Assembly (NCBI GenBank): GCA_015065685.1 | Contig: SVPU01000007.1 | Coordinates: 1 to 64,000 of the forward strand | DNA from: Oscillospiraceae bacterium | Lineage (GTDB): Bacteria; Bacillota; Clostridia; Oscillospirales; Acutalibacteraceae | Length of the DNA: 64,000 bases | Reading direction: 5' to 3' | Part shown: in pieces, positions 21,306-31,249 of the stretch | How the letters are laid out: each line of letters starts with the position of its first letter | Position numbering within the stretch: position 1 is the stretch's first letter | The notes under the pieces: generated by a model | What the model saw: only the letters and a program-made list of their open reading frames with translations | The model's database searches: none | What the model was told of the DNA's origin: nothing | Translations under genes and position numbers: made by a program

Positions 21306-22424
21306 ATGGGAATGGTTAAAATTTTACACTGTGCGGACATACATATAGGAGCACTCGAGAGCTTCTTGGGTGAGGATGCCGCAAAAAGAAGGTATGAGAC
21401 CCTGCTCACATTTGAAAAAATAATTGATATGGCGGCAAAGTGGGAGGTGCAGCTTGTTGCCATTGCGGGCGACCTTTTTGATTCAAACCATATAGAAGAA
21501 AGCTTTGTTTCGGCTGTGTTTAAGAAAATAAGGGAAGCCCAAAACATAAAGTTTGTGTTTTCAGCCGGAAACCACGACCCGCTTAATTCCGAATCGCCGT
21601 TTTTGCGAGAGGATTTACCCCAAAATCTTTTTGTTTTGCCTGCAAAGGATAGCGAGATAACACTCAAGGATATCGGCGTGAGGGTTTACGGAAGGTCCTT
21701 TGAGAGTGTTTATTGTGTGGGAGAAGAAGCCTTTGCATTAAATGTTCCTAATGATGAATTTGTAAATATTATGGTACAACACGGCGATTTGCGAAGTGAT
21801 TTGGGCTCGGATTATAATTCGGTAACCCCTAAATTTATAAAGAATTCGGGAATGGATTATATAGCCCTCGGCCACACCCACGAAAGAACCGAAATAGGCA
21901 AATTGGGCGGCACACACTTTGCTTATTGCGGTTGCCCTGAGGGACACGGGTTTGATGAACTGGGCTGCAAGGGCGTTTATATAGGCGAAGTGGGCAAGGG
22001 CGTTTGCAAAATGCAGTTTGTGCCCACATCAATCAGACAATATATTAACGAGAAAATTGATGTGAGCGGCGAGGAAGATGTATTCACGCTTATTATTGAC
22101 ACCCTAAAAGAAAAATATAGCGAAAATTACATAGAAAATCTTTATAAAATCACCCTTGTTGGCAAGCTTTTGGAAGCTAGGGAAATTGATATTTCAGAGC
22201 TTTCTGCGAGACTCTCATCAACGGTTTATTTCGCAAAAATCAAAGACTTAACCGAATTGGCGGTTGATTTGGAAGGCTTGGCAAAAGAGGCATCGCTTAA
22301 AGGGATTTTCGTTAAGAAAATGCTTGAAAAAATGGAAAACGAAGAAGATAAGACAACAATAGAAAAGGCTTTGTATTTAGGCCTTAAGGCATTTGATTCG
22401 GAGGTGAAATACAGTGAGGATTGA
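21306..22424 (+). CDS. DNA repair exonuclease, SbcD/YhaO-like metallophosphoesterase
   Basis: ILHCADIHIGA, AIAGDLFDSN, FSAGNHDPL, ALGHTHERTEI. Confidence 0.88.
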   Translation: MGMVKILHCADIHIGALESFLGEDAAKRRYETLLTFEKIIDMAAKWEVQLVAIAGDLFDSNHIEESFVSAVFKKIREAQNIKFVFSAGNHDPLNSESPFLREDLPQNLFVLPAKDSEITLKDIGVRVYGRSFESVYCVGEEAFALNVPNDEFVNIMVQHGDLRSDLGSDYNSVTPKFIKNSGMDYIALGHTHERTEIGKLGGTHFAYCGCPEGHGFDELGCKGVYIGEVGKGVCKMQFVPTSIRQYINEKIDVSGEEDVFTLIIDTLKEKYSENYIENLYKITLVGKLLEAREIDISELSARLSSTVYFAKIKDLTELAVDLEGLAKEASLKGIFVKKMLEKMENEEDKTTIEKALYLGLKAFDSEVKYSED

Positions 22425-24756
22425 TTCACTTTATATTTCGTCGTTCGGGGGAATAAAGAACTTAAAATTAGATTTTAGCAAAGCCTTTAATGTGGTTTAC
22501 GGGGATAACGAAAACGGCAAATCAACCGTGATGGCATTTATTAAAATGATGTTTTACGGCAATGAAAAGGGCGGAAGTAACCTTTCTAAGAATATCAGAA
22601 AGAAATACACCCCGTGGGATGGCTCGCAAATGGCGGGCAGCATCGATTTTGAGCATTCGGGTAAAAAATATCGCATTGAAAGGGAGTTTCGCTCCTCTAA
22701 TTCGACCGATAAGGTAAGTCTTATTGATTTGGATTTGGGAACAAGAGAGATTGTCGGAGCCGATATTGGAAAGAGGTTTTTAGGCCTTTCGGCAGCGGCT
22801 TTCGAGCGCAGTGTGTTTATCGGTCAGTTTGGTTTTCCTGAAAGCGATAGCGAGGCAGAGGGCGAACTCAATTCAAAGCTTTCCAACATTGTGCTCACGG
22901 GCGATGAAAATGTTTCATTTCAAACTGTTTTCTCTCGCATAGAAAAAGCAAGACTTTCGCTTATGTCTAAAAGCGGAAGAGCGGGCGAATATGATAAAAA
23001 CCTAAAGCTTTGCACCGAGCTTGAAGCAAAGCTTGAAAGCTCAAGGCGTGCCCAAGAAGAATATGCGGAAAAATCTGCCAAGGCAGAAGAAATAAGAGAA
23101 AAGCTTTCTTATCTTGCTAATGTGGCAATGAGCCTCAAAGAAGAAATCGCAAAAGAAACAGACATTAAAAACGCACAGAAATATAAAACGATGATAGAGC
23201 TCAAGGCCGAACTTGATAAGCTTGGCAAGACTATGACTTTAAGCGATGGTTCTATAATTGATGATGTTTATCTCAGCAAATTAAGATTTTGCATTTCAAA
23301 GGCAGAGGCATCTCTCGAAAAGCTTAGCAAAAAGCAAACCGAAATCTCGGTTTTGGAAAAGGGTCTTGAAGGAAACCATTTGCCAGAAAAAAACGAAAGC
23401 AAAGAAGATTTAAAGGCACAAATAAATAAAAAAACCGAGCAAAAAGAAAATTATGAGCAAGGCTTGAGGGCTCTTGAAAAAAGGTTATCAGAGCTTGAAG
23501 CCACCACAGAAAAAAAGCCGTTTTTCAAAACCAAAGGAGCTGCGGCAGTTGTTTTGCTTTGGGTGTTTGGCATATTAGCAATAGTTTTTGGGTATCTTGA
23601 AAATTATGTAATAACGCCTGTTTGTGCTGCTTTGAGCCTTGTTTGTCTTGCGCTTACTCCGATATTTATATCGCTTGATAAAACCAAAAGAGCAAAAAAT
23701 GAGACTGAAAAAATCAATGTTGCCGATGAGTTTAGGCGAATAAAAAAAGAGCTCTCAGGGTTAGAGGAAGAGCTGCTTGGGCTAAGGTTTAAAATAATGG
23801 CTGCCGAGGCGCAAAGCAATACCTCTGTTTTGGCAAATCAGCGTGAAATGCTCCAAAACAGCAAAAAAGAAAAAGAGGTTCTCGAAAATCAGTTCAGAGC
23901 GGATGAAAATACCCTGCTCGAGCTTTTTGCAAGATATAAGGTGGCTAGGGATTTAAGCGAAGTGAAGCTTTTACTCGATGAGGTTACACAAAAAGCCGTG
24001 AAGCAAAAAGAAATAAAGCAGCAGCTCAATTTTATTGCAAAGGATATTGGCTATCTTTCTTATGAGGATGTGCAAAAGAAATTAGACGAGCTCGAAGAAT
24101 TCACCGAGACCGATGTTGATTTTAAAGAGCTTAAAGAAAATTATGAAAGCACGCTTTCACAAATGAGCGAATATAAATCGCAATTAGCAACACTTATGGC
24201 AGAAATGAAGAGTCTGGCGGCAGAGTGCGGAAAGCTTGAAACGCTGAGCAGTGAGTTGAATGCCTGCAAGCAGAAGCTTATTTCTCAAAAGGAATTCTGC
24301 GAAACGGCAGATATCGCGTGCGAGGTTTTGAGTGAAAGCTTTGCAGAGCTCAGAAGAAGCTACGGCTCAGAGCTGGAAAAAGAAGCCTCCGAAATTTTGA
24401 AGAAACTCACAGAGTCCAAATATGTGGGAATGAACATTTCCAAGTCGTTTGATATCAATGTTAATGAAAAGGAAACATTCGGCGGAAGAGAAATTGAATA
24501 TTTAAGCAGCGGCGCGGCAGATCAGGCGTATTTAAGCCTTAGAATAGCGCTCTTAAAGCTTATCGCAGGCGATGAAGCTCTACCGCTTTTCCTTGATGAT
24601 GCTTTGGCTCAATATGATGATAACCGATTAAAGCAGGCGCTCGAATTCTTAAAGGATTTTGCAAGCACAAATCAGGTTATAATGTTCACTTGCCACGAAT
24701 TTATTTCGCAATGTGCCGAAGAATTTAGTGCCAACAAAATAATGCTAAAAAAATAA
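22414..24756 (+). CDS. YhaN/SbcC-like AAA ATPase
   Basis: Walker A VYGDNENGKSTVMAFI, long coiled coils, LSSGAADQAYLSLRIAL signature, LFLDDALAQYD Walker B; overlaps upstream gene. Confidence 0.87.
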   Translation: MRIDSLYISSFGGIKNLKLDFSKAFNVVYGDNENGKSTVMAFIKMMFYGNEKGGSNLSKNIRKKYTPWDGSQMAGSIDFEHSGKKYRIEREFRSSNSTDKVSLIDLDLGTREIVGADIGKRFLGLSAAAFERSVFIGQFGFPESDSEAEGELNSKLSNIVLTGDENVSFQTVFSRIEKARLSLMSKSGRAGEYDKNLKLCTELEAKLESSRRAQEEYAEKSAKAEEIREKLSYLANVAMSLKEEIAKETDIKNAQKYKTMIELKAELDKLGKTMTLSDGSIIDDVYLSKLRFCISKAEASLEKLSKKQTEISVLEKGLEGNHLPEKNESKEDLKAQINKKTEQKENYEQGLRALEKRLSELEATTEKKPFFKTKGAAAVVLLWVFGILAIVFGYLENYVITPVCAALSLVCLALTPIFISLDKTKRAKNETEKINVADEFRRIKKELSGLEEELLGLRFKIMAAEAQSNTSVLANQREMLQNSKKEKEVLENQFRADENTLLELFARYKVARDLSEVKLLLDEVTQKAVKQKEIKQQLNFIAKDIGYLSYEDVQKKLDELEEFTETDVDFKELKENYESTLSQMSEYKSQLATLMAEMKSLAAECGKLETLSSELNACKQKLISQKEFCETADIACEVLSESFAELRRSYGSELEKEASEILKKLTESKYVGMNISKSFDINVNEKETFGGREIEYLSSGAADQAYLSLRIALLKLIAGDEALPLFLDDALAQYDDNRLKQALEFLKDFASTNQVIMFTCHEFISQCAEEFSANKIMLKK

Positions 24757-24781
24757 ACCGCCTTGAGCGGTTTATTTTTTG
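24757..24781. terminator. Intrinsic terminator between convergent genes
   Basis: AAACCGCTCAAGGCGGTTTATTTTTT-type stem (aaaccgccttgagcggttta). Confidence 0.8.
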
Positions 24782-24786
24782 TGTGT

Positions 24787-26061
24787 TTATTCTGTTTTTT
24801 CTGCAAGCTGTCTTGCACTAACCTTTTCCTCGGGTTTAATTTCACCTGCTTTAAGCAAAGCAATTTTCGTGAGATATGGGCCAACAAGCTCATAAATAAG
24901 AACCGAGAAAAGTGTTATGTTTGCAACAATTGTGCCCATGCTTCCTAAGGTTTCTGCCTTAAGTGCCATTCCTAACGCAACACCTGCTTGAGGGAAGAGG
25001 GTTATACCTAAATATTTAATTATATTCGGATCGCACTTGGTGGCTTTTGAGCTTGCCGAGGCACCAAAATATTTTCCTAAACAACGGGAAATGATATAAA
25101 CAACACCAATCAGCACAACGAGCGGGTCTTTAAAGGTTGCCAGCTCGAGCTCTGCACCGCTGATAACAAAGAAGAGAATAAACAAAGGCGCGGTCCATCT
25201 GTCCACCCTGTCCATAAGTTCTTCTGAAAAATCGCAGACATTACAGAAAACTGTGCCGAGCATCATACAAACGAGCAATGATGAAAATGCGATATGTATA
25301 CCGAAAACTTCGAATTTGAGCATTGAGAGTGCAACGGTGAGGAACACAAAGGTAACCGACATTGAAAGACGCTTTGACCTTGAATGGAAAAATCTCTCAA
25401 AGAAACTGAAAAGAAGTCCCATAACAAGACCTAATAACAATGAAAGTATAACTTCGAGCAATGGCTCTAAGATAATTGAAATAATGTCAACCTCGTTTGA
25501 AATAAGAGCCTTTGCAACGCCGAAAGAAATTGCAAACAGCACAAGGCCAACGGCATCATCGAGCGCCACTATCGGCAAAAGAATTTCGGTCACAGGGCCC
25601 TTTGCCTTATATTGCCGCACAACCATAAGGGTTGCCGCGGGGGCGGTTGCCGAAGCAACGGCTCCAAGAACAATGGCGGCGGGAAGTGGCAGTTTATCGG
25701 GAATTAAAAAATGAAGTCCGATAAGCGCGGCATCAACCACAATTGTTGTGAAAACGGCTTGAAAAATACCGATAATCATTGCCTGTTTTCCGATTTTTCT
25801 GAGTTGAGAAAGGCGGAACTCGTTTCCGATTGAAAAAGCGATAAAGCCCAAAGCCACATCCGAAAGAAGTGAATAGGTCTTTATGTTTTCCATACTAACA
25901 AAACCAAACCCTTCGACACCGAAAGAGCCCAAAAGATAAGGACCGACTAAAATTCCCGCAACTAAATACGCGGTGACGGCGGGTAATTTCACAAGTTTTG
26001 CTAAACGGGAAAGCATAAGACCCGAAAATAACGCGATGGATAAACTAAGTAAAATCTGCAA
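24787..26061 (-). CDS. Cation:proton antiporter (CPA2/Kef-like)
   Basis: About 12 TM; LPAVTAYLVAGILVGP. Confidence 0.88.
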   Translation of the reverse strand: MQILLSLSIALFSGLMLSRLAKLVKLPAVTAYLVAGILVGPYLLGSFGVEGFGFVSMENIKTYSLLSDVALGFIAFSIGNEFRLSQLRKIGKQAMIIGIFQAVFTTIVVDAALIGLHFLIPDKLPLPAAIVLGAVASATAPAATLMVVRQYKAKGPVTEILLPIVALDDAVGLVLFAISFGVAKALISNEVDIISIILEPLLEVILSLLLGLVMGLLFSFFERFFHSRSKRLSMSVTFVFLTVALSMLKFEVFGIHIAFSSLLVCMMLGTVFCNVCDFSEELMDRVDRWTAPLFILFFVISGAELELATFKDPLVVLIGVVYIISRCLGKYFGASASSKATKCDPNIIKYLGITLFPQAGVALGMALKAETLGSMGTIVANITLFSVLIYELVGPYLTKIALLKAGEIKPEEKVSARQLAEKTE

Positions 26062-26094
26062 GAAAATCGTCTCCCAACGATTAATAAATTAACA

Positions 26095-26131
26095 AAAGGC
26101 ATATAATTTGCCTATGCAATTATACGCCTTT
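26095..26131. terminator. Stem-loop terminator
   Basis: AAAGGC-a-TATAATT-tgcctatgc-AATTATA-c-GCCTTT. Confidence 0.7.
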
Positions 26132-26142
26132 GTAAGAAAAAA

Positions 26143-26805
26143 TCAAGTACTTTTTTTAAAATCTCTCATTATTGTGATAACAACAAATATTCCAACTGCC
26201 AAAAAGATTATAGCGGCAATAGGTAAAATGTTCATAAAAATCAGTGAATGAGGTTTTTCGTTCACAAAAAACTCACTTTCAAAACTCGCAAAAACCTTTT
26301 CTATGTAATCTTCGTTTTCGCCTTTGGCAGTATAGAAACTAAGAAGATAATATTCTCTGTTTGCAACCGTTATATATTGAGTGACGGTGCATTCTTTACC
26401 TTCTTCGGTGGCAGAGAGCACTCTTTTGATGAATTTTTGACCGTAATTATCAAAAATTTCACCCTTTATGTCGTCCCCCACAATATCATTCATAACAGAG
26501 TTTATTTTATCGTTTGAAAGACTGCTTAAATTAACAATACTACTTGAAAAATCGGTTTTATAACAATTAACCTTTATTTGTTTTGTATTAGTTTTATTAA
26601 CCGCAAGGTAAATAGTGTTGCTGTCTTTTACATATTCATTGAGTTCGTCTGCACTAAAATCCAAAATTTCCGCAACGGTTTGAGGCTCGTTATGGAAAAC
26701 GGCAAATTCATCACCCGATTCAAGAGAGACTTTGCTTTCGGCCGAAACGGTTAATGAAAATAAAACACATAAGATTGTCAGAAAAACAGATAGTTTTTTA
26801 ATCAC
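26143..26805 (-). CDS. Putative secreted/membrane-anchored protein of unknown function
   Basis: N-terminal signal peptide and C-terminal TM helix (ILPIAAIIFLAVGIFVVITI) in a 220-aa ORF. Confidence 0.65.
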   Translation of the reverse strand: MIKKLSVFLTILCVLFSLTVSAESKVSLESGDEFAVFHNEPQTVAEILDFSADELNEYVKDSNTIYLAVNKTNTKQIKVNCYKTDFSSSIVNLSSLSNDKINSVMNDIVGDDIKGEIFDNYGQKFIKRVLSATEEGKECTVTQYITVANREYYLLSFYTAKGENEDYIEKVFASFESEFFVNEKPHSLIFMNILPIAAIIFLAVGIFVVITIMRDFKKST

Positions 26806-26811
26806 GAAACA

Positions 26812-27666
26812 TCACCCGTTTATATTATTCTGTCTTTTGGCTGCGGTGAGAGTGTTTTGCATAAGCATTGCAATGGTCATAGGGCCAACACCGCCCGGAA
26901 CGGGGGTGATTGCACTTGCCTTTTTAGAAACACTCGGGAAATCCACATCACCGCAGAGCTTACCGTCTACGCGGTTCATACCAACATCAATAACAACAGC
27001 CCCATCCTTAACCATATCTGCAGTAACAAAGTTTGCTTTGCCCACTGCAGCCACGAGAATATCTGCCGAAGAGCAAATTTCTTTTAAATTCTTTGTTCTT
27101 GAGTGGCAGATTGTAACCGTGCCGTTTTTGTGAAGCAGCAACATTCCCATAGGCTTTCCAACAATATTGGAGCGGCCTATAACCACACAGGTTTTACCCT
27201 CAACATCAATATTCTCGTATTTCAGCATTTCCATAACGCCCGCAGGTGTGCAGGGAACGAAATCATAGTCGCCAATCATTATTTTTCCAACATTAACTGG
27301 GTGGAAAGCATCAACATCCTTTTCGGGAAGAATTGAGTTTATAATTAGCTTCTCATCAAGGTGTCGGGGAAGCGGCAACTGACAAAGTATGCCGTTAATG
27401 CTCTTCTTTGCATTGAGCTCTTTAATTAAATTAAGCAGTTCTTCTTGGGTGGTATTTTCGGGCAGCGCATATTCTTCTGAAATTATGCCGAGCGCCTCAC
27501 AAGCCTTCTTCTTGTTGGCAACATAAACCTTTGAAGCGGGGTCTTCACCCACAATTATAACCGCAAGGCCCACGGTAATACCCTTGGCATTAAGCTCACT
27601 AACTCCGTTCCTTACACGCTCTTTAACTGCGGCCGATATAACCTTTCCATCAATCAATCTGTTCAT
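26812..27666 (-). CDS. folD: Methylenetetrahydrofolate dehydrogenase/cyclohydrolase
   Basis: ILCQLPLPRHLDE; VVIGRSNIVGKPMGMLL; TPVPGGVGPMTIAML; start MNRLIDGKVIS. Confidence 0.96.
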   Translation of the reverse strand: MNRLIDGKVISAAVKERVRNGVSELNAKGITVGLAVIIVGEDPASKVYVANKKKACEALGIISEEYALPENTTQEELLNLIKELNAKKSINGILCQLPLPRHLDEKLIINSILPEKDVDAFHPVNVGKIMIGDYDFVPCTPAGVMEMLKYENIDVEGKTCVVIGRSNIVGKPMGMLLLHKNGTVTICHSRTKNLKEICSSADILVAAVGKANFVTADMVKDGAVVIDVGMNRVDGKLCGDVDFPSVSKKASAITPVPGGVGPMTIAMLMQNTLTAAKRQNNING

Positions 27667-28543
27667 TTTCTGTTGCCTCCAAATTTTCGGTTTGCTCATC
27701 TGCAAACTGTGAAACATATTCTTCTTTAACCGAAAGTTTTTTATTAATTAAAATCAAAGCAATCACGCTTCCAACACATAAAAGGAAGGAAAGAAGAGAA
27801 GAAACACGCACGGGACCGAGCATTAGGCTATCGGTTCTGAGCAGTTCTATAAATGCCCTTCCAAAGCCATACCACGCGCAGTATGTAAGGATTAGCTGTC
27901 CGCTGAATTTCCTTTTTTTGCTCAAATGATGCAGCACAAAGAAACCTATAATGCACCAGACCGATTCGTAAAGAAAACAGGGGTGCACCAGCCCCTCGCC
28001 CATCTGGAGAATGGTTCTGTCGCTCTGCATTCCCCAAAATGTGCTGTTTGTGAAGGTGCCGAAGGCCTCTTGGTTAACAAAGTTGCCCCAACGGCCCACA
28101 CCTTGTCCAATAAGGAAGCCAACTGCCGCTAAATCGAACATATTAAAAATGTTAACCTTTCGCAATTTGCACATTATACCGCCGCATAAAAACGCGCCGA
28201 TAACTCCACCGTAAATAGCAAGGCCCGAAAAGCCTGAGCCGTTTCCAAGCCCGAAGAAATCGCCGATGCTTTCGAGCTTTACACCGTCAAATATCACATA
28301 ATAAGCACGGGCGCACAAAATCGCAACGGGCACGGTAACAAGGATTACATCGAGCATACGGTCGGTATCAACGCCGTAGCGCTTGGCGTTTTTCATACCA
28401 TATATTAAAGCCAATAAAAAACCAACGGCAATTATAATGCCATACCAATAGATATCCCAATGAAAGCTGCCGAGTTTTATAGTAAAAGCAATCGGCTTTA
28501 GGGTTAGTTTAATACCGAAAATTATTACATCTATACCGGACAT
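27650..28543 (-). CDS. lgt: Prolipoprotein diacylglyceryl transferase
   Basis: WYGIIIAVGFLLAL; GVGRWGNFVNQEAFG; HPCFLYESVW. Confidence 0.94.
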   Translation of the reverse strand: MSGIDVIIFGIKLTLKPIAFTIKLGSFHWDIYWYGIIIAVGFLLALIYGMKNAKRYGVDTDRMLDVILVTVPVAILCARAYYVIFDGVKLESIGDFFGLGNGSGFSGLAIYGGVIGAFLCGGIMCKLRKVNIFNMFDLAAVGFLIGQGVGRWGNFVNQEAFGTFTNSTFWGMQSDRTILQMGEGLVHPCFLYESVWCIIGFFVLHHLSKKRKFSGQLILTYCAWYGFGRAFIELLRTDSLMLGPVRVSSLLSFLLCVGSVIALILINKKLSVKEEYVSQFADEQTENLEATENEQID

Positions 28544-28545
28544 TT

Positions 28546-29820
28546 TTATATTTCCTCCATAGGATTAATAACCGAAAGAACGGTGTTTTCACAGTCGAGC
28601 AACTCGAGTCGGCGTTCAACATCCTCCTTGGTTACCGATTTTAAATATTTAAGCTCATCAAATAGACCGCTGCCATTCATAGCACAGTCAACAAGCTGCA
28701 TTGCAATGCCTTCAACACTGTCAAAAAGGCGGATTGCATTGCCATACATACCGCATCTTATAGCCGAGAATAGCTTTTTGTCAATTCCCTCGGCTTTAAG
28801 GCGCTTAACCTCGTTTTTGATTGCCTCTGCCACAGCTGCGGGGTTTTTGGATTCACCCTCGAAAATAGTGGCGCAATAACCGTTTCCACTAAAATATTCA
28901 CTCGAAAACTCATCGTTTATAAGACCGTCGTTTGTGAGCTGCTTATAAAGTGGGGAGGAATCTGAAGCGATAATTTCAAGCAACAAGGCAGAGCAGATTT
29001 TTTCCTTAACGCTTCTTTGTGGCTTTTCGGTTTTTTCTTTAAAGCCAAAGCAGAACATAGGCTGAGCCACCGCTAATTTTTGCTCGGTATAAGGCTTCAC
29101 AACCGTTTCGGGCTCTTGCTCGAAAAAGCGTGTAATCTCCAAAGGCTCTTGCGGTTTAATTTTTTCTTCAATAACTTTAAGCACCTTGTCAGCATCAATG
29201 TTACCTGCTATGCAGATGAACATATTAGAGGGGCTATAGAAGGTGTTATAGCACTTGTATAAAAGCTCAGCATCAATTTTTGAAATTGAATCTGTTGTTC
29301 CCGCAATATCAATTCTCACGGGGTGGTTATGATACATTGCCATAAGCATATTAAACATAACGCGCCAAGCGGGACTATCCTCATACATCTTTATTTCCTG
29401 ACCGATTATGCCTTGCTCTTTTTGGACAGTTTGTTCTGTGAAATAGGGAGACTGAACAAATGTCAGCAGAATATCTAAATTTTCATAGAATTTATCTGCA
29501 CAGGAGAAAAGATAACAGGTTTTATCAAATGAGGTAAAAGCATTAGCATAAGCACCTGTTTTTGCATATTTTGAAAAGGCGTCGCCATCCTCACTTTCAA
29601 AGAGCTTGTGCTCTAAAAAGTGGGCAATACCCTCGGGAACGCTCACCTTTTCGCCGCCGTTTGCAGAAAAGGCGGTGTCAATCGAGCCGTATTTTGTGCC
29701 GAAAATGGCATAGCTTGTTGTATATTGAGGCTTTTCAAGAATGAAAATTTTAAGACCTGAAGAGAGTTCGGCTTTTACATAGCTTTCGCCGATATCGCTC
29801 TCGAAAAATTCCTTTTTCAT
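28546..29820 (-). CDS. M16 family zinc peptidase (YmfH-like, active HxxEH)
   Basis: EGIAHFLEHKLFE inverted zinc motif. Confidence 0.9.
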   Translation of the reverse strand: MKKEFFESDIGESYVKAELSSGLKIFILEKPQYTTSYAIFGTKYGSIDTAFSANGGEKVSVPEGIAHFLEHKLFESEDGDAFSKYAKTGAYANAFTSFDKTCYLFSCADKFYENLDILLTFVQSPYFTEQTVQKEQGIIGQEIKMYEDSPAWRVMFNMLMAMYHNHPVRIDIAGTTDSISKIDAELLYKCYNTFYSPSNMFICIAGNIDADKVLKVIEEKIKPQEPLEITRFFEQEPETVVKPYTEQKLAVAQPMFCFGFKEKTEKPQRSVKEKICSALLLEIIASDSSPLYKQLTNDGLINDEFSSEYFSGNGYCATIFEGESKNPAAVAEAIKNEVKRLKAEGIDKKLFSAIRCGMYGNAIRLFDSVEGIAMQLVDCAMNGSGLFDELKYLKSVTKEDVERRLELLDCENTVLSVINPMEEI

Positions 29821-31097
29821 TTCTTTTCCTCCTTTGGCAAGAGTTTATAAACAGTATGCAGCTCAATGCCATTTGCGGCGGTTATTACATCCTCGCGGGT
29901 TATTTTAAGCACCTTTTCGGCAATATCAGTGGGGGAATAAAGATTATCATTATTTACCTTTATTGCATACCATAAATCAGTGGTTGAAAGACTGTCGTTA
30001 TAACCCTTGAGTGAATCGCAGATGCTTTTAATTGAGGATTCAAACTCAAAATCGGTGAAATTGCCTTTTTTAACCTCATCCAACTGTTTTAATATTTCTT
30101 CTTCTGCCTTCTTTGCATTTTGCGTTTCAACACCCGATTCAACCGTTAAAAGACCCTTTTGGCGAACCGAAGAAGCCGAGCAATAATAACAAAGGCTCAT
30201 TTTTTCGCGCACATTTGTGAAAAGGCGCGAATATGGTCCGCCACCGAAGATATCGCACATAACAAGCAAGGGCAGAGAAACATCATCGTTACCGCAGATT
30301 TCGCTCGAAAAGCCCATCACGAGCTTGCCTTGAGTTACATCTGCCAATTCGGTGATTTCCTGTGGCTTATCGGCTGCGGCGGTTGGGGATGAATTTTTGC
30401 AAAGAGTGATGTCTGCTCGGGTTATACCAGAAAATTTAGCCGAGATATTTTCGAAAAGCTCTGGGGGCAATGCCGCGCCCACAACCTGAAATCTCACAAA
30501 GGCATGGCTTAAAGCGGTTTGCCAAGCCTTAAACAAAGATTCGCCTGTGATTTTTTCAACATCCTCAACAGTTCCGCATTTGTGAAGTCCGTAACGCTCA
30601 TTTTTATACATTTCTTCAATAAGGCGGTTTTTAGCGTAAATTCTTTTCTCGCTGAATTCGCCTTTTATGTGTTCAATAGCCTTGCGCTTCTCACGGTTTA
30701 TATCTTCGGCGAAAAAGGCGCCGTTTTCCACACGGGGTTCGAATATTAAACCTAATAAGAGCTCGGTTGCTTGATTTATAAGCGATTCGCCATCAAGACA
30801 GAAGCGGTCGTTGATTACCGAAATGGTCATCTTAAGCAACTGATAATCACCGTATTTTTCGGTGCTCGCATCAAGTCTTGCACCGTAAAGGCGGTTGAGT
30901 TTATAATTAAGTCTCGAAAAATCGGGATATTTTTCGGAACAGCTTGTTAAAACAAAAGGTAACAGGGCGTATGGTGCAACGGTATCCTTGTTAAGAGGCA
31001 AATAAAGGTTGCAGGAAATGAGGGTTGTGTTAAATCTTTCGTTTTTAATGAAAAGACCCTCCACACCATTTGCAAGGTTTAGAATTTTACCCGACAT
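29817..31097 (-). CDS. M16 family peptidase paralogue (YmfF-like, zinc motif lost)
   Basis: M16-like fold segments (GGGPYSRLFTNVREKMSLCYYCSA); no HxxEH; overlaps YmfH-like gene. Confidence 0.87.
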   Translation of the reverse strand: MSGKILNLANGVEGLFIKNERFNTTLISCNLYLPLNKDTVAPYALLPFVLTSCSEKYPDFSRLNYKLNRLYGARLDASTEKYGDYQLLKMTISVINDRFCLDGESLINQATELLLGLIFEPRVENGAFFAEDINREKRKAIEHIKGEFSEKRIYAKNRLIEEMYKNERYGLHKCGTVEDVEKITGESLFKAWQTALSHAFVRFQVVGAALPPELFENISAKFSGITRADITLCKNSSPTAAADKPQEITELADVTQGKLVMGFSSEICGNDDVSLPLLVMCDIFGGGPYSRLFTNVREKMSLCYYCSASSVRQKGLLTVESGVETQNAKKAEEEILKQLDEVKKGNFTDFEFESSIKSICDSLKGYNDSLSTTDLWYAIKVNNDNLYSPTDIAEKVLKITREDVITAANGIELHTVYKLLPKEEKK

Positions 31098-31249
31098 AAT
31101 CCAGTCTCCGTTTCATTAAGATTCTACTAAGGGTATTGTACCACAACCATAGTATATTTTACAACACTTAAATATAATAATAAATTATTAACAATGATTT
31201 AATTGAAATGTAATAAAAAATGTGTTAAAATGGAAAAAACTATCAAAAG

